Assembly: GCA_944323825.1 (NCBI GenBank)
Contig: CALUTY010000009.1
Location: 1-64,000 of the forward strand
Direction: 5' to 3'
Length of the DNA: 64,000 nucleotides
Source: an uncultured Bacteroidales bacterium
Lineage (GTDB): Bacteria; Bacteroidota; Bacteroidia; Bacteroidales; UBA932
Shown here: positions 53,873-62,670 of the stretch, piece by piece
Layout: the number at the start of each line of letters is the position of its first letter
Numbering within the stretch: the stretch's first letter is position 1
Translations under genes and position numbers: made by a program
Notes under the pieces: generated by a model
The model's input: only the letters and a program-made list of their open reading frames with translations
Database searches by the model: none
What the model was told of the DNA's origin: nothing

Positions 53873-53909
53873 TCCACTCTCCGCTAAACTCCGGAAATCG
53901 CAAAGCCGG
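53873..53909 (-). repeat. hsdS inversion repeat, right copy
   Basis: Reverse complement of 50489-50525 with three mismatches. Together they bound a 3.4-kb invertible segment. Confidence 0.85.
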
Positions 53910-54138
53910 AACCTTGATCGATGTTTGTTATGGGGGTTAAGCGGTATACATTTGTTTTCCTTAATTTTTGCTTCTGATTTTCAAAAGTCATTTTATGAAC
54001 TTTCCAATTTGAATGGCTGAGGTTTTTCAATCGGATTACCTCGATTAGCCTATTACTAATTCTTGAAATCGCTTTCCATGAAGATGCATTAAAAAACTTA
54101 ATCGTAAAAATTAAAAACAGTTTCTAATTATTTAAAAC

Positions 54139-55065
54139 ATGAACGAAAAAAATGTCAGAGAAATTGCGGCTGCTTGGCGGGAGTACAAGCGGCCGTATGT
54201 GAAACAGTCAACTTTTGCAGCCTATATGCTGATTCTGGAGAATCACATACTGCCATGGTTTGGCGACAGGAGCGAATTGAACGAAAATGAAGTCCAGGCC
54301 TTTGTGCTTGACAAGATGGATAGTGGGCTGGGAATCAAGTCCGTAAAGGATATCCTGATAGTACTGAAAATGGTGATGAAGTTCGGGGTGAAGAACAAAT
54401 GGATGACTTATTGTGAATGGGATATAAAATATCCGGCAGAAGCTTCTTCCAAATCATTGGAAGTCCTTTCTGTAAGCAACCACAGGAAAATCTTGAAATA
54501 CATAAGATGCCATTTTTCTTTTTCCGGCCTCGGCATTTATATCAGTCTGACTACCGGCTTGCGCATAGGCGAAATATGTGGTTTGAAATGGGATGACATC
54601 AATGTTATTGAAGGGACAATCACCGTAAACCGTACTATTGAACGCATATATGTCATAGATGAAGGACGGAGGCATACAGAACTTATCATCAATACACCAA
54701 AGACGAAGAATTCATGCAGGGAAATACCGATGAACAGGGAGCTGCTGGCTATGCTTAAACCTTTGAAAAAAGTGGTGAATGGAGATTACTATGTGCTGAC
54801 AAATGATGAGCGACCAACGGAGCCGCGGACTTACAGGAATTACTATATGAGGCTTATGAATAAACTGGATATCCCTAAATTGAAATATCATGGGCTTCGC
54901 CACAGTTTTGCCACCCGCTGCATAGAGGCCGGGTGCGATTATAAGACTGTCAGTGTGCTGTTGGGACATTCCAATATTTCGACAACCCTTGACCTGTATG
55001 TCCATCCCAATATGGAGCAGAAGAAACGGTGCATTGCAAAGGTGTTTAAGTCATTGGAAAAATAA
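54139..55065 (+). CDS. Tyrosine recombinase, probable hsdS invertase
   Basis: Site-specific recombinase of the phage-integrase family, 308 residues. An N-terminal SAM-like DNA-binding domain (about 1-100) precedes the catalytic domain. All signature residues are visible: Arg142 in TGLRIGEICGL, His251 and Arg254 in HGLRHSF, His277 in GHSN, and Tyr287 in DLYVHP. It sits directly after the inverted hsdS cassettes, as in other phase-variable type I systems. It has no partner genes or att sites that would suggest a mobile element. Catalysing hsdS inversion is inferred from position. Confidence 0.9.
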   Translation: MNEKNVREIAAAWREYKRPYVKQSTFAAYMLILENHILPWFGDRSELNENEVQAFVLDKMDSGLGIKSVKDILIVLKMVMKFGVKNKWMTYCEWDIKYPAEASSKSLEVLSVSNHRKILKYIRCHFSFSGLGIYISLTTGLRIGEICGLKWDDINVIEGTITVNRTIERIYVIDEGRRHTELIINTPKTKNSCREIPMNRELLAMLKPLKKVVNGDYYVLTNDERPTEPRTYRNYYMRLMNKLDIPKLKYHGLRHSFATRCIEAGCDYKTVSVLLGHSNISTTLDLYVHPNMEQKKRCIAKVFKSLEK

Positions 55066-55104
55066 AATTTGCTCCGGCATTCTGATGTTCCGTTTATGCC
55101 GATG

Positions 55105-55147
55105 CAGTGGCACCCGAAGACAAGCAGCAGCCAGGTGCCACTGTTTT
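55105..55147 (+). terminator. Rho-independent terminator of the recombinase gene
   Basis: CAGTGGCACC (55105-55114) pairs perfectly with GGTGCCACTG (55134-55143), followed by TTTT. It stands 40 bases after the recombinase stop. Confidence 0.85.
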
Positions 55148-55182
55148 ATGCTACTGTCATAAATCAGGAAAATATAAGTTGA

Positions 55183-55214
55183 TTTGCTTGCCTGACATTA
55201 TTGTTGTATCTTGT
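55183..55214 (+). promoter_or_regulatory. Putative promoter of the TonB-like gene
   Basis: TTTG (55183-55186), a 20-base spacer and TATCTTGT (55207-55214), one base from TAnnTTTG. It precedes the start at 55259. Confidence 0.5.
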
Positions 55215-55258
55215 CAAAGATAGTGTCCATTTAAGAAATTCATATAGTTTCAGATAGT

Positions 55259-56086
55259 ATGAAAAGATTTGTTTTGCTTGCGATGTGCATTCTGACAGGA
55301 ATGGTTTGCAATGCACAGCTTCGGCCTCCTGTGCAGACAGATACTCTAATAATCACGGGGGTGAAATATAATTATGCAGAGATCCGCAAGGAAAACTGGC
55401 CTTGCTCAGTCATCTACAAATCGACGACTATGTTTTCGATTGGTGACAGCAAATTTAAAATACTAGATGCCGAGGAAGGTCTGTTCAATGATTCAATTTA
55501 CTTTACACTGACGGATTTGCCTTATACGAACAATAACGAGTATACACTGATCTATAACGAAAATGAAGATGACGGTGTGATCAGAATCCGGTTCTCTGAT
55601 TATGAGTTTACGTGCAAAAAACTTCCTCCTGCATTTGATACTGTTGAAATTGTAACGGATGAAATTGGTGGACAATTATTTGCGGATACATCAAATGTCT
55701 GTTACAGTCAATCCTCGGACGCTGTTGATTCAATTGACCAAATTGAAGAAGAAATACCATTCCAGCTTGTTGAAGAAAAGCCGTCGTTTATGGGTGGTGA
55801 TGCCAACGCATTTTCAAGATGGGTAAATGAAAGACTCGTTTATCCGGAAGTAGCAAAGAAAAACGGCATTTCAGGCATAGTTACGCTTCAGTTTACCGTG
55901 GAAACGGACGGAAGAGTGACCAATGTTAAAGTTCTTAAAGGTGTTGATCCATCACTTGATAGAGAAGCAGTCAGAGTGGTGTCCAGGTCACCCAGATGGA
56001 AACCTGGCATGCAGGACGGCAAACCGGTTAAGGTGACATATACATTCCCTGTCATTTTTCAGTTGCGGTTGTTCTTCAGTTTATAA
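55259..56086 (+). CDS. TonB C-terminal domain protein
   Basis: Exported protein of 275 residues. It starts with a signal peptide (MKRFVLLAMCILTGMVCNAQ) rather than the usual TonB membrane anchor. The middle (about 20-170) is unrecognised and acidic. The C-terminal 90 residues form a TonB domain: FMGGDANAFSRWVNERLVYP, then GISGIVTLQFTVETDGRVTN and VKVLKGVDPSLDREAVRVV. The signal peptide means it may be periplasmic and not a full energy transducer. It is convergent with the btuD-like gene, with 6 bases between stops. Confidence 0.8.
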   Translation: MKRFVLLAMCILTGMVCNAQLRPPVQTDTLIITGVKYNYAEIRKENWPCSVIYKSTTMFSIGDSKFKILDAEEGLFNDSIYFTLTDLPYTNNNEYTLIYNENEDDGVIRIRFSDYEFTCKKLPPAFDTVEIVTDEIGGQLFADTSNVCYSQSSDAVDSIDQIEEEIPFQLVEEKPSFMGGDANAFSRWVNERLVYPEVAKKNGISGIVTLQFTVETDGRVTNVKVLKGVDPSLDREAVRVVSRSPRWKPGMQDGKPVKVTYTFPVIFQLRLFFSL

Positions 56087-56092
56087 ATTCAG

Positions 56093-56827
56093 TCACAAGC
56101 AAGTCGGATACTGAAAGTCCATGCCGAAGGCTGCCGTGAGGCGGGAGCGGAGGGACGGGGAGGATGGAGGGGCGAGGAAGAGGCCTTGAGGGGTGAGGAG
56201 AAGGAGGAGGTCGGAGAACTGGAGGGCGACTTCGAGGTCGTGGGTGGAGCAGATGACGGTCTTGTGCGCTTCGGTGGAGAGGCGCTTCAGGAGGAGGGCG
56301 GTCTTGCGGCGGTTGGGCCAGTCGAGGAAGGCGGTGGGCTCGTCGAGGAGGATGACGGGGGTGTCCTGGGCGATGGCGCGGGCGATGGAGGCCATCTGGC
56401 ATTCGCCGTCGGACATGGTGTCGAGCATCCTGCGGGAGAATGAGGACATTCCGGCGAGGGAGAGCGCCTTTTCTATGGCCTTTTCATCGGCGGAGGAGAG
56501 GCTGCCGGACCAGCCGGTGTAGGGGGAGCGGCCGAGGGCGACGAGGTCATGGCAGCTCAGGCCGGGGATGCGTACCTTTTCGGTATTGACGAAGGATATG
56601 AGGCGGGACCTTTCAGGGATGGAGAGGGAGGTCAGGTCCTTGCCGTCGTAAATGATTTTTCCGGACACGGGGGTCAGAAGGCCGGCCAAGGTGCGCAGGA
56701 GGGTGCTTTTCCCGGAACCGTTGCAGCCGGCCATGACGACGAATGTGCCTGAGGGGATTACGGCATTTAGATCGGAAAGGATGGTGCGGCGGCTGTAGCC
56801 GATGGAAAGGTCTTTAATTTCTATCAT
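56093..56827 (-). CDS. btuD: ABC transporter ATP-binding protein, BtuD/FepC type
   Basis: ATPase of 244 residues for a cobalamin or siderophore importer. Walker A is GCNGSGKST at 34-42; the signature reads MSDGECQMASIARAIA with an unusual MSDGE in place of LSGGQ; Walker B is VILLDEPTAFLD. The start at 56827 is MIEIKDL; a five-residue longer form is possible. Its 3' half uses C-ended codons heavily. It lies 52 bases after the permease and is last in the riboswitch-controlled operon, so cobalamin transport is the best guess. Confidence 0.88.
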   Translation of the reverse strand: MIEIKDLSIGYSRRTILSDLNAVIPSGTFVVMAGCNGSGKSTLLRTLAGLLTPVSGKIIYDGKDLTSLSIPERSRLISFVNTEKVRIPGLSCHDLVALGRSPYTGWSGSLSSADEKAIEKALSLAGMSSFSRRMLDTMSDGECQMASIARAIAQDTPVILLDEPTAFLDWPNRRKTALLLKRLSTEAHKTVICSTHDLEVALQFSDLLLLLTPQGLFLAPPSSPSLRSRLTAAFGMDFQYPTCL

Positions 56828-56879
56828 AAGAGCTGTTGTCAATTTCTATTAAAAATAGATGTTTTCCCGGATAATCATC

Positions 56880-57893
56880 TCAAAACGGTTTTTTGATCCT
56901 GAGGACAATCCAGATGACTATCGGGATGCCGAGGAGGGAGGTCATGACATTGACCGGAAGGGAGCAAAGGCGCGACAGGATGTCACAGAGAAGCATGAGG
57001 ACGGCTCCGGCAAGGGCGGTGCACGGAAGCAGGATGTGGTGGTCAGAGCGGTCTGTCATGAAGCGGGCGATATGCGGGGAGGCAAGGCCGATGAATCCGA
57101 TGGGGCCGCAGAATGCGGTGACGGTGCCGGCAAGGAGGACGGTGGCGGAGTATATCACATACCTGGTGCGGCAGACATTAAGGCCCATTGTCACGGCGTA
57201 TTCCTCGCCCAGAAGGAGCATGTTGAGCGGCTTGACGGAAATGACGGCGAGGAGCAGGCCGACAAGCACTGCCCCGGCAAGAAGAGGCAGCTGGCTATGG
57301 GAGACAGAGCCGAGTGAGCCCATTGTCCAGAGGACATAGGATTTCAGGGATGTGCTGTCGCTGAAGAACTGCATCACCTGCACGAGGGCGTCGATGCCGG
57401 AGCTGAACATCATGCCGAGTATCAGGACGACCATTATGTCTTTCATACGGTGGCTGACGGCGGCGACAAGAAGCATCACGGCTCCGGCTCCGATCCAGGC
57501 TGCTCCTGCAAGGCCGAGGTTTCCGGCGAGGCCGTTGCCAATGCCGGCGGCGGGCAGGCCAAGCACGAAGAGGGCTGCTCCGAGGGAGGCACCGGAATTG
57601 ATTCCGAGCACGAACGGACCGGCAAGCGGGTTCCGGAAAAATGTCTGCATGATGAGGCCGCAGACGGATACGGCTATGCCTGCAAGAAGGGCTGTGACAG
57701 TTCTCACTGTTCTGATTTCAAGGACAATGGACCTTGTCTGCGGCGGCACATCGCAACCGGCATAAGTCCGGATGATGTCGCCTGGGGAAATTTCTGCCGA
57801 GCCCGTGGTGAGGTCCAGGGCAAAGAGCAGAAGAAGGACAGCAACAGACAGGAGAATGAAAGCCTTGTCTTTATGTTTCTGGAACATTTGCAT
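56880..57893 (-). CDS. btuC: ABC transporter permease, BtuC/FecCD family
   Basis: Inner-membrane permease of 337 residues with about nine to ten hydrophobic segments. FecCD hallmarks include GLIMQTFFRNPLAGPFVLGINSGAS, in parts GLIMQTFFRNPLAGP and FVLGINSGAS, and GPIGFIGLASPHIARFM near the C-terminus. It moves cobalamin or iron chelate across the inner membrane with BtuD and BtuF. The gene lies 93 bases after btuF, and the gap holds a copy of the intergenic repeat. The cobalamin assignment is from the operon. Confidence 0.9.
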   Translation of the reverse strand: MQMFQKHKDKAFILLSVAVLLLLFALDLTTGSAEISPGDIIRTYAGCDVPPQTRSIVLEIRTVRTVTALLAGIAVSVCGLIMQTFFRNPLAGPFVLGINSGASLGAALFVLGLPAAGIGNGLAGNLGLAGAAWIGAGAVMLLVAAVSHRMKDIMVVLILGMMFSSGIDALVQVMQFFSDSTSLKSYVLWTMGSLGSVSHSQLPLLAGAVLVGLLLAVISVKPLNMLLLGEEYAVTMGLNVCRTRYVIYSATVLLAGTVTAFCGPIGFIGLASPHIARFMTDRSDHHILLPCTALAGAVLMLLCDILSRLCSLPVNVMTSLLGIPIVIWIVLRIKKPF

Positions 57894-57938
57894 TGATATT
57901 AATCACTCATATTCTATATGTTTATTCGCAAAAATGGT

Positions 57939-57976
57939 CCGGGTCATGCCGGAATGACCTTTGGGGTAATTATGCG
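57939..57976 (+). repeat. REP-like intergenic palindromic repeat, copy 2
   Basis: CCGGGTCATGCCGGAATGAC followed by CTTTGGGGTAATTATGCG, nearly the same as 38889-38927. It lies inside the btu operon, between the btuF stop and the btuC start. Confidence 0.7.
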
Positions 57977-57986
57977 GATAAGTATA

Positions 57987-59150
57987 TCATTTTATATTAT
58001 TATATGGCAATTTTCTGTAGTAATACAATGAGTCGCAGGAGGATGCGTCCGCTTCGGGATGGAAGATGCGGATCAGGTCCCGGAGGACGAGGTCGGGATG
58101 TGCGGGGGAGGTTTCCCAGAACTCGTTGCCGCCGCCGGGGCTTTTTCTTGCGTCATTGTTGTAGACAAGGCCTTTCCTGAAGCATTCCACGGAGGCGAAA
58201 CCGGGGCATGCCCTTGCAAGTTCCTCCAGGGTGGATATGCTGCCGGTGTCGAGCCAGATGTCCGCTGAGGATGCGAGCATGAAGGCCTCTTCACGGTCAA
58301 CGGGAGTCGATCTGTTGGTGTCATTCCCTTTGTAGACATACTCCCCTCCCGCATCCCTGATCATACGGACGATGGAGCTGCGGGGCGAAGCCATGAACCA
58401 TGTGTCCACGTATGGGGCATTCAGCATGACCGCAGGCCTTTTCCGTGAGGACAGTCCTGCGGCGACAGTCTTGAGGGAATCATATCTGTGGACGATGGAG
58501 CGGAACTCGGACTCCCCTCTTTCTCTGATGCCGAGTATCTCAGCCAGGGGCACAATCCATTCTGCCCTGCCGAGAGGATCCTCTTCAAGGTATTCTCCCA
58601 TATAGAAATAAGGTATGCCCAACGAGACGAGCTTCTTTTCCATCGGGCTTTGCGAGGAGATGCCGTATATGAGCACAAGGTCCACGGGACAGGACAGAAG
58701 ACCTTCGTAGTCCGGGTCGGAATCACTGCTGATTTCCAGAATATCGTCCATCCTCCGCAGAATCTCCGGGTCTGAAATGAATTTTTTGCCGGAAATTGCG
58801 GCAATGCTGTCACAGGCATCCAGGCGGGAAAGGAGGCCGACATAGGAGGATGACATGACTGCCAGACTGGAGGCATGGTCTTCTAACACCTGCCCTTTGA
58901 AGCCCTTTGGCGGCCGCTCTCCTCCGCGTGCGATGAAAAGCTCCATTGCAGTGGAATCGGCTTCCTGCCAGGCGCATTTGACGCGTACGACACGGCTGCT
59001 GCATCCCATGTTGCCGACTATGTCGAAGCCGGAGGCATATTCAGGGCTGTAGTGGACAGTGTCGTATTCGACGGAGGCATTTCCTGCGGATGAACAGGAT
59101 ATGGAAAATATGGCGAGGACGGAAAATATCAATATTTTATTCATTTCCAT
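57987..59150 (-). CDS. btuF: ABC transporter substrate-binding lipoprotein, BtuF-like
   Basis: Binding protein of 387 residues. A lipoprotein signal (lipobox SISC, Cys19) is followed by a two-lobe periplasmic-binding fold. Typical stretches are VDLVLIYGIS, LGIPYFYMGEYLEEDPLGR and EELARACPGF. It delivers cobalamin (or a chelate) to the BtuCD pair. The start at 59150 overlaps the TonB-dependent receptor stop by ten bases; an ATG at 59144 would overlap by three. The family also includes iron-siderophore binders, but the riboswitch upstream favours B12. Confidence 0.85.
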   Translation of the reverse strand: MEMNKILIFSVLAIFSISCSSAGNASVEYDTVHYSPEYASGFDIVGNMGCSSRVVRVKCAWQEADSTAMELFIARGGERPPKGFKGQVLEDHASSLAVMSSSYVGLLSRLDACDSIAAISGKKFISDPEILRRMDDILEISSDSDPDYEGLLSCPVDLVLIYGISSQSPMEKKLVSLGIPYFYMGEYLEEDPLGRAEWIVPLAEILGIRERGESEFRSIVHRYDSLKTVAAGLSSRKRPAVMLNAPYVDTWFMASPRSSIVRMIRDAGGEYVYKGNDTNRSTPVDREEAFMLASSADIWLDTGSISTLEELARACPGFASVECFRKGLVYNNDARKSPGGGNEFWETSPAHPDLVLRDLIRIFHPEADASSCDSLYYYRKLPYNNIK

Positions 59151-61198
59151 TTCGGTGTTATTCCTATGAAAAATTCAAAATTTATCCCGGGCATCGGTCT
59201 GGACAGCACGGTGACATAGCTTTCGTTGAAAAGGTTCTTGACGGCGAGTGACAGGGAAATGTCTGCCCATCTGAAATCCAGTCCGCGTGAAAGGGTCAGA
59301 TCATTCATGAAATAGGGCGGCACGGAACCTGAGGGGCCGGATTCGTTGCTTGACATCACATAGCGTGTGCTGTACCAGCACCATTTGTAGAGGAGTTTCC
59401 ATGACCTGAACGCCAAGGATGCCATGACCGAGGACGAATATTCGGGGACATACACAAGCTGTTTCCCGGCGGAGGTGTCGCCTTTGAGACCGGTGCCTGA
59501 AATATTTCTGGACGGGGACCATGTGAAATTGCCGCCGAAACGGAGCTGCCACTCCCCTGCCGGTTTCCAGGAAAAGTCAGCCTTCTGCTCCACACCGTAG
59601 GCATGGACTTCCAGAAGATTCAGCGGAGTATAGAAATTCTTCCTCGGCCCGTATGGAAGCCAAAGTATCCAGTCCTTTATGCGTGAGTCGAACCAGGCTC
59701 CTTCAGCGGAAAGGGAAACAGTCTTCCATTTCTTTGAGAATGACCATCCTGCATCATAGGAGAATCCGGTTTCGGGTCTGAGGTCGGGATTGCCGCCGGG
59801 GAGAAAATACATGTCATTCAATGTCGGATAACGGTAATTTCTTGAGGCAGAGCATTTCAGGTACAGTCCTGCGGCCTTCCATGCAAGGAAGTCGGCATTG
59901 AACACCGGCACCGGCAGGGAAACTCTCTTTCCTGCAACCTCTTCCCTCACCGACAATGACAAGCCCACTCTCTCCACAGGCTTCCAGCTGAGGGAAACGA
60001 ACAGATCGGCATCCGTACGGGAAATGTCATATCCCTGCCGGGAAACATCCTCTTCAGAACGCACGATATAATGATGGGCAGCAATGTCGGCGCGGAAAAT
60101 CCATCTGTCAGCAAAGCGCCAGAGCACGCCTCCTTTGAGGAAAACGGTGTGTGTCCTGCTGCGGGAATGGGTCATCTGCGACCAGTTGCCGTTGCCGGCG
60201 TCGAAGGCATAGTCATATCTGAAATCCGTATTCGCATAGCCCGCATGCGCCGAAAGATCCAGGTTTCCGAAACTTCGCCTCCATGAAGCAACCGCCCGGG
60301 TCGTGACTTCATTCTGTTCATTGATGAAATCTCCCGGGTCGGAATAGTCCACTGTCAGCTTCGGCAGCTGCCTGTATGATCCGAGGTGCCACACGGAGAG
60401 TGAGAACCTGTCCCCGGCCTCAGTTTCATAGCCTGACTCGAAAAGGATATGATAATCCCTGAATTTGCCGTTTTCATTGTATTCCACGGGATGATATGAC
60501 GAAATTATGTTCATTTCATCGTCATATACATTTTCCTTCTTGTCCATGTTCGTGTATCTGAATCTGTTGGGGGAATATGAAAATACCGCCCGCAGGGATG
60601 CGTGGAACCGCTTGTGCCCGTAGTCAAGCCTGAGGAAATCGTCCACAGTCAGAAAAGAGCCGAAGCCCTGTACGAACTGCATTGAAAATCCGTCTTCCTT
60701 TCTTGGCTCCGTATGCAGCAGGACTGCGCCTCCCAACCCTCCGGAAACTGCCTGGAGCGAAGATGAGCCGTGCAGAAGCTCGGCGCTGTCGGTCAGGAAG
60801 GCGGGAATCATGGAAAAATCCGTCATTCCGAGCATCGGGGAATTGAGCTTCATCCCGTTCCAGAGCACCTGGGTATGGGAGGCTGATGTCCCCCGGAACG
60901 ACACGGTGGACTGGGTGGCGCGTCCGTACTGTTTCACGAAAACGGAGGAATTGTAGGACAGGATGTCTGCAAAAGAAAGGGATATGTTTTCCTTCAGCGC
61001 GAGGCTGTCGAACGGAGTCCTGTGCATTCCGGCCGCTATGAGAGGCCGGGAACCGTACACCGATGCGGCGTCAATGCAGACCGATGCAGTATCTGCATCA
61101 GGGACAGCTGCGTACGCGACAAAAGCAGGCAGCAGAGTCATGATGACGGCTGCCCACGGTTTCAGGACACTCCAGAAGACTATGTTTCTGATGCACAT
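59141..61198 (-). CDS. btuB: TonB-dependent outer-membrane receptor, BtuB-like
   Basis: Gated outer-membrane transporter of 685 residues. A signal-type N-terminus is followed by a plug domain (ISLSFADILSYNSSVFVKQYG, in parts ISLSFADILSYNSS and VFVKQYG; VSFRGTSASHTQVLWNGMKL, in parts VSFRGTSASHTQV and LWNGMKL). A 22-strand barrel ends NFEFFIGITPKWK. There is no CarboxypepD_reg extension, so it is not a SusC-type protein. It lies 13 bases after the BtuG-like gene. In Bacteroides BtuB works together with the surface protein BtuG, and the same pair occurs here. Confidence 0.9.
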   Translation of the reverse strand: MCIRNIVFWSVLKPWAAVIMTLLPAFVAYAAVPDADTASVCIDAASVYGSRPLIAAGMHRTPFDSLALKENISLSFADILSYNSSVFVKQYGRATQSTVSFRGTSASHTQVLWNGMKLNSPMLGMTDFSMIPAFLTDSAELLHGSSSLQAVSGGLGGAVLLHTEPRKEDGFSMQFVQGFGSFLTVDDFLRLDYGHKRFHASLRAVFSYSPNRFRYTNMDKKENVYDDEMNIISSYHPVEYNENGKFRDYHILFESGYETEAGDRFSLSVWHLGSYRQLPKLTVDYSDPGDFINEQNEVTTRAVASWRRSFGNLDLSAHAGYANTDFRYDYAFDAGNGNWSQMTHSRSRTHTVFLKGGVLWRFADRWIFRADIAAHHYIVRSEEDVSRQGYDISRTDADLFVSLSWKPVERVGLSLSVREEVAGKRVSLPVPVFNADFLAWKAAGLYLKCSASRNYRYPTLNDMYFLPGGNPDLRPETGFSYDAGWSFSKKWKTVSLSAEGAWFDSRIKDWILWLPYGPRKNFYTPLNLLEVHAYGVEQKADFSWKPAGEWQLRFGGNFTWSPSRNISGTGLKGDTSAGKQLVYVPEYSSSVMASLAFRSWKLLYKWCWYSTRYVMSSNESGPSGSVPPYFMNDLTLSRGLDFRWADISLSLAVKNLFNESYVTVLSRPMPGINFEFFIGITPKWK

Positions 61199-61211
61199 CA
61201 GTCTGTACAGG

Positions 61212-62267
61212 TCAATACCAGCAGAAGGCTCCCGGACAGATGCCGACGGAAAATTCCGATTTGAGCGTTCCGTCTGCAGAGTAGCGGTACACTTTCCCGT
61301 TCTGGGAATAGTCTATGGCATCCCCGACATAGATGTCACCGTCGGAAGGACTGACCGTCAGAGAGTAGAATGTCTGTCCGGAAGAATTTGGGATCAGAGG
61401 CTCTGAAGGCAGGTCCGTGGCGTTTATGTCCATTTTGCAGACACCGGACCGCAGCCAATACAATGTGTTCCCGTCATGGCTGACGGTAAGATCGGATACA
61501 GATGTGTAGTCGTCAAACTTCCATTCGGCATCCACTTCCCCGGTACTGAGGTCGATTCTGGACATTCCGGGGCTTTCATAGCCGGCAGGATTGCCTTCCC
61601 ATCCGCCTCCGTCGGTAAGCACCCACAGCCTGTTTTGGGAGTCAAGGGCCATGCTGCAGGGCTGTATCCCCACTTTTATCCGTTTCACTATGGCATCGGA
61701 AGCAAGGTCTATCTTCAGGATTTCCGTGCCGTATGACCAGCAGTTGACATACATGTATCCGTCCGAAATGATCATCTGCTCAGTCGAGGCCTCTGTTTCA
61801 ATCCACCCTGTCACCTGATATGTCTGCGGATTCACAATCGTGATCTTCGTGTCATAGAGGTCGGTGACATATGCCTTTGTATCAGACACGAATGCAATGT
61901 TTCTCGGAGATGTCAGCCCTGTGATTCTCCCCTTTTCCTTCATGTCGGAAAGTCCGACTGCGAAAATGATCTTTGAATTGTTCACGACCACCCAGCCGTT
62001 GTCTCCATGGATGGTCATTGACTGGCCGGTATCTCCGAGGGGAACACCGTTGGCCATGCTGAAAACCCCGTTTGTCACCGTTTGTGAGACGGCATCATAA
62101 CATGACAATGAAGAATTGCCTGAACCGAAACTGCCTTCATTGACTACAAACAGGCTCTGTCCCTGTACCGGGCTGAAGGTTCCGTCTTCAGTTCCGGGAT
62201 TCTGCTCTTTCATGCAGGAAACGAGGCACAGGAGGAGTGCCGGTGCGAAAAGATAAAAACGTCTCAT
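61212..62267 (-). CDS. BtuG-like surface lipoprotein (YncE/DUF5074 beta-propeller)
   Basis: Lipoprotein of 351 residues, lipobox LVSC after MRRFYLFAPALL. Repeated propeller blades follow, with patterns like LFVVNEGSFGSGNSSLSCYD, TSPRNIAFVSDTKAYVTDLY and NGTVYVGD-like GDIYVGDAIDYS. DUF5074/YncE beta-propellers of this kind include BtuG of Bacteroides, which binds cobalamin at the cell surface and passes it to BtuB. It is first after the cobalamin riboswitch and directly upstream of the receptor, which strengthens that role. Specific binding residues cannot be judged. Confidence 0.8.
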   Translation of the reverse strand: MRRFYLFAPALLLCLVSCMKEQNPGTEDGTFSPVQGQSLFVVNEGSFGSGNSSLSCYDAVSQTVTNGVFSMANGVPLGDTGQSMTIHGDNGWVVVNNSKIIFAVGLSDMKEKGRITGLTSPRNIAFVSDTKAYVTDLYDTKITIVNPQTYQVTGWIETEASTEQMIISDGYMYVNCWSYGTEILKIDLASDAIVKRIKVGIQPCSMALDSQNRLWVLTDGGGWEGNPAGYESPGMSRIDLSTGEVDAEWKFDDYTSVSDLTVSHDGNTLYWLRSGVCKMDINATDLPSEPLIPNSSGQTFYSLTVSPSDGDIYVGDAIDYSQNGKVYRYSADGTLKSEFSVGICPGAFCWY

Positions 62268-62430
62268 GATAATAATGAATTAAATGATTATTACTATGGA
62301 CGCAGGAAAACTTCTGCACTGGCCGCAATGCAAGAACAGTCCCTTGGCAGTCATGATAGAACACCTCGGAGACCCCCCATGAACTTCCGGTCAATGCAAA
62401 GGATAGCCGTAATCCCGCGACACCTTTCAT

Positions 62431-62650
62431 GCAGGGCGGCAGGTCTTCTGACTTGTCCCGTCCATGCGCCTTCCCGCCTTGCGGCAGTGACATGATGCAT
62501 GGATTGTCGGCATGCAGGAGCCAATCCGGCATACCATACGAAGATGGCCTGATTCTGAATGCGGCCAAGGTCCGCAGGGACTTACAGCAACGGGTATTGT
62601 TCCGGATTCGCACCGGATTCCCTTTTAAGGATCGGCAGCATGAATCTGCC
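62431..62650 (-). ncRNA. Cobalamin riboswitch
   Basis: Read on the minus strand, the element has the cobalamin aptamer marks: GGGAATCCGGTGCGAATCCG near 62605-62624, then CCGTTGCTGTAAGTCC, a CACTGCC-type B12 box core around 62482, and the closing AGTCAGAAGACCTGCC at 62439-62454. It lies 164 bases before the BtuG-like start. It should repress the btu operon when adenosylcobalamin is bound. The expression platform lies in the 62268-62430 gap, where I see no certain terminator. Confidence 0.92.
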
Positions 62651-62670
62651 TTTCTCACCGTCATGCGGTG

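Larger units (their letters stand above)
52794..53909 (-). pseudogene. Silent full-length hsdS cassette, inverted
   Basis: HsdS-like frame of about 369 residues on the minus strand with two recognition domains (TRD1 from ALRFPEFSGEW, central RIATQNKIIEKYESLIQGI, TRD2, end LLSRMFI). The frame starts right in the shared 5' repeat; the first codon listed is a TTG inside it, and no own leader or promoter is present. It is therefore a promoterless stored allele that becomes expressed when the 50489-53909 segment inverts. Its recognition domains differ from those of the expressed copy. Convergent stops with the plus-strand cassette overlap by a TTATATGA-type palindrome. Confidence 0.8.

Noticed and set aside
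54139-55065. An integrated mobile element
   Set aside because: Only one tyrosine recombinase is present, with no relaxase, transposition partner, tRNA target, or direct repeats. Its place by hsdS cassettes better fits an invertase.
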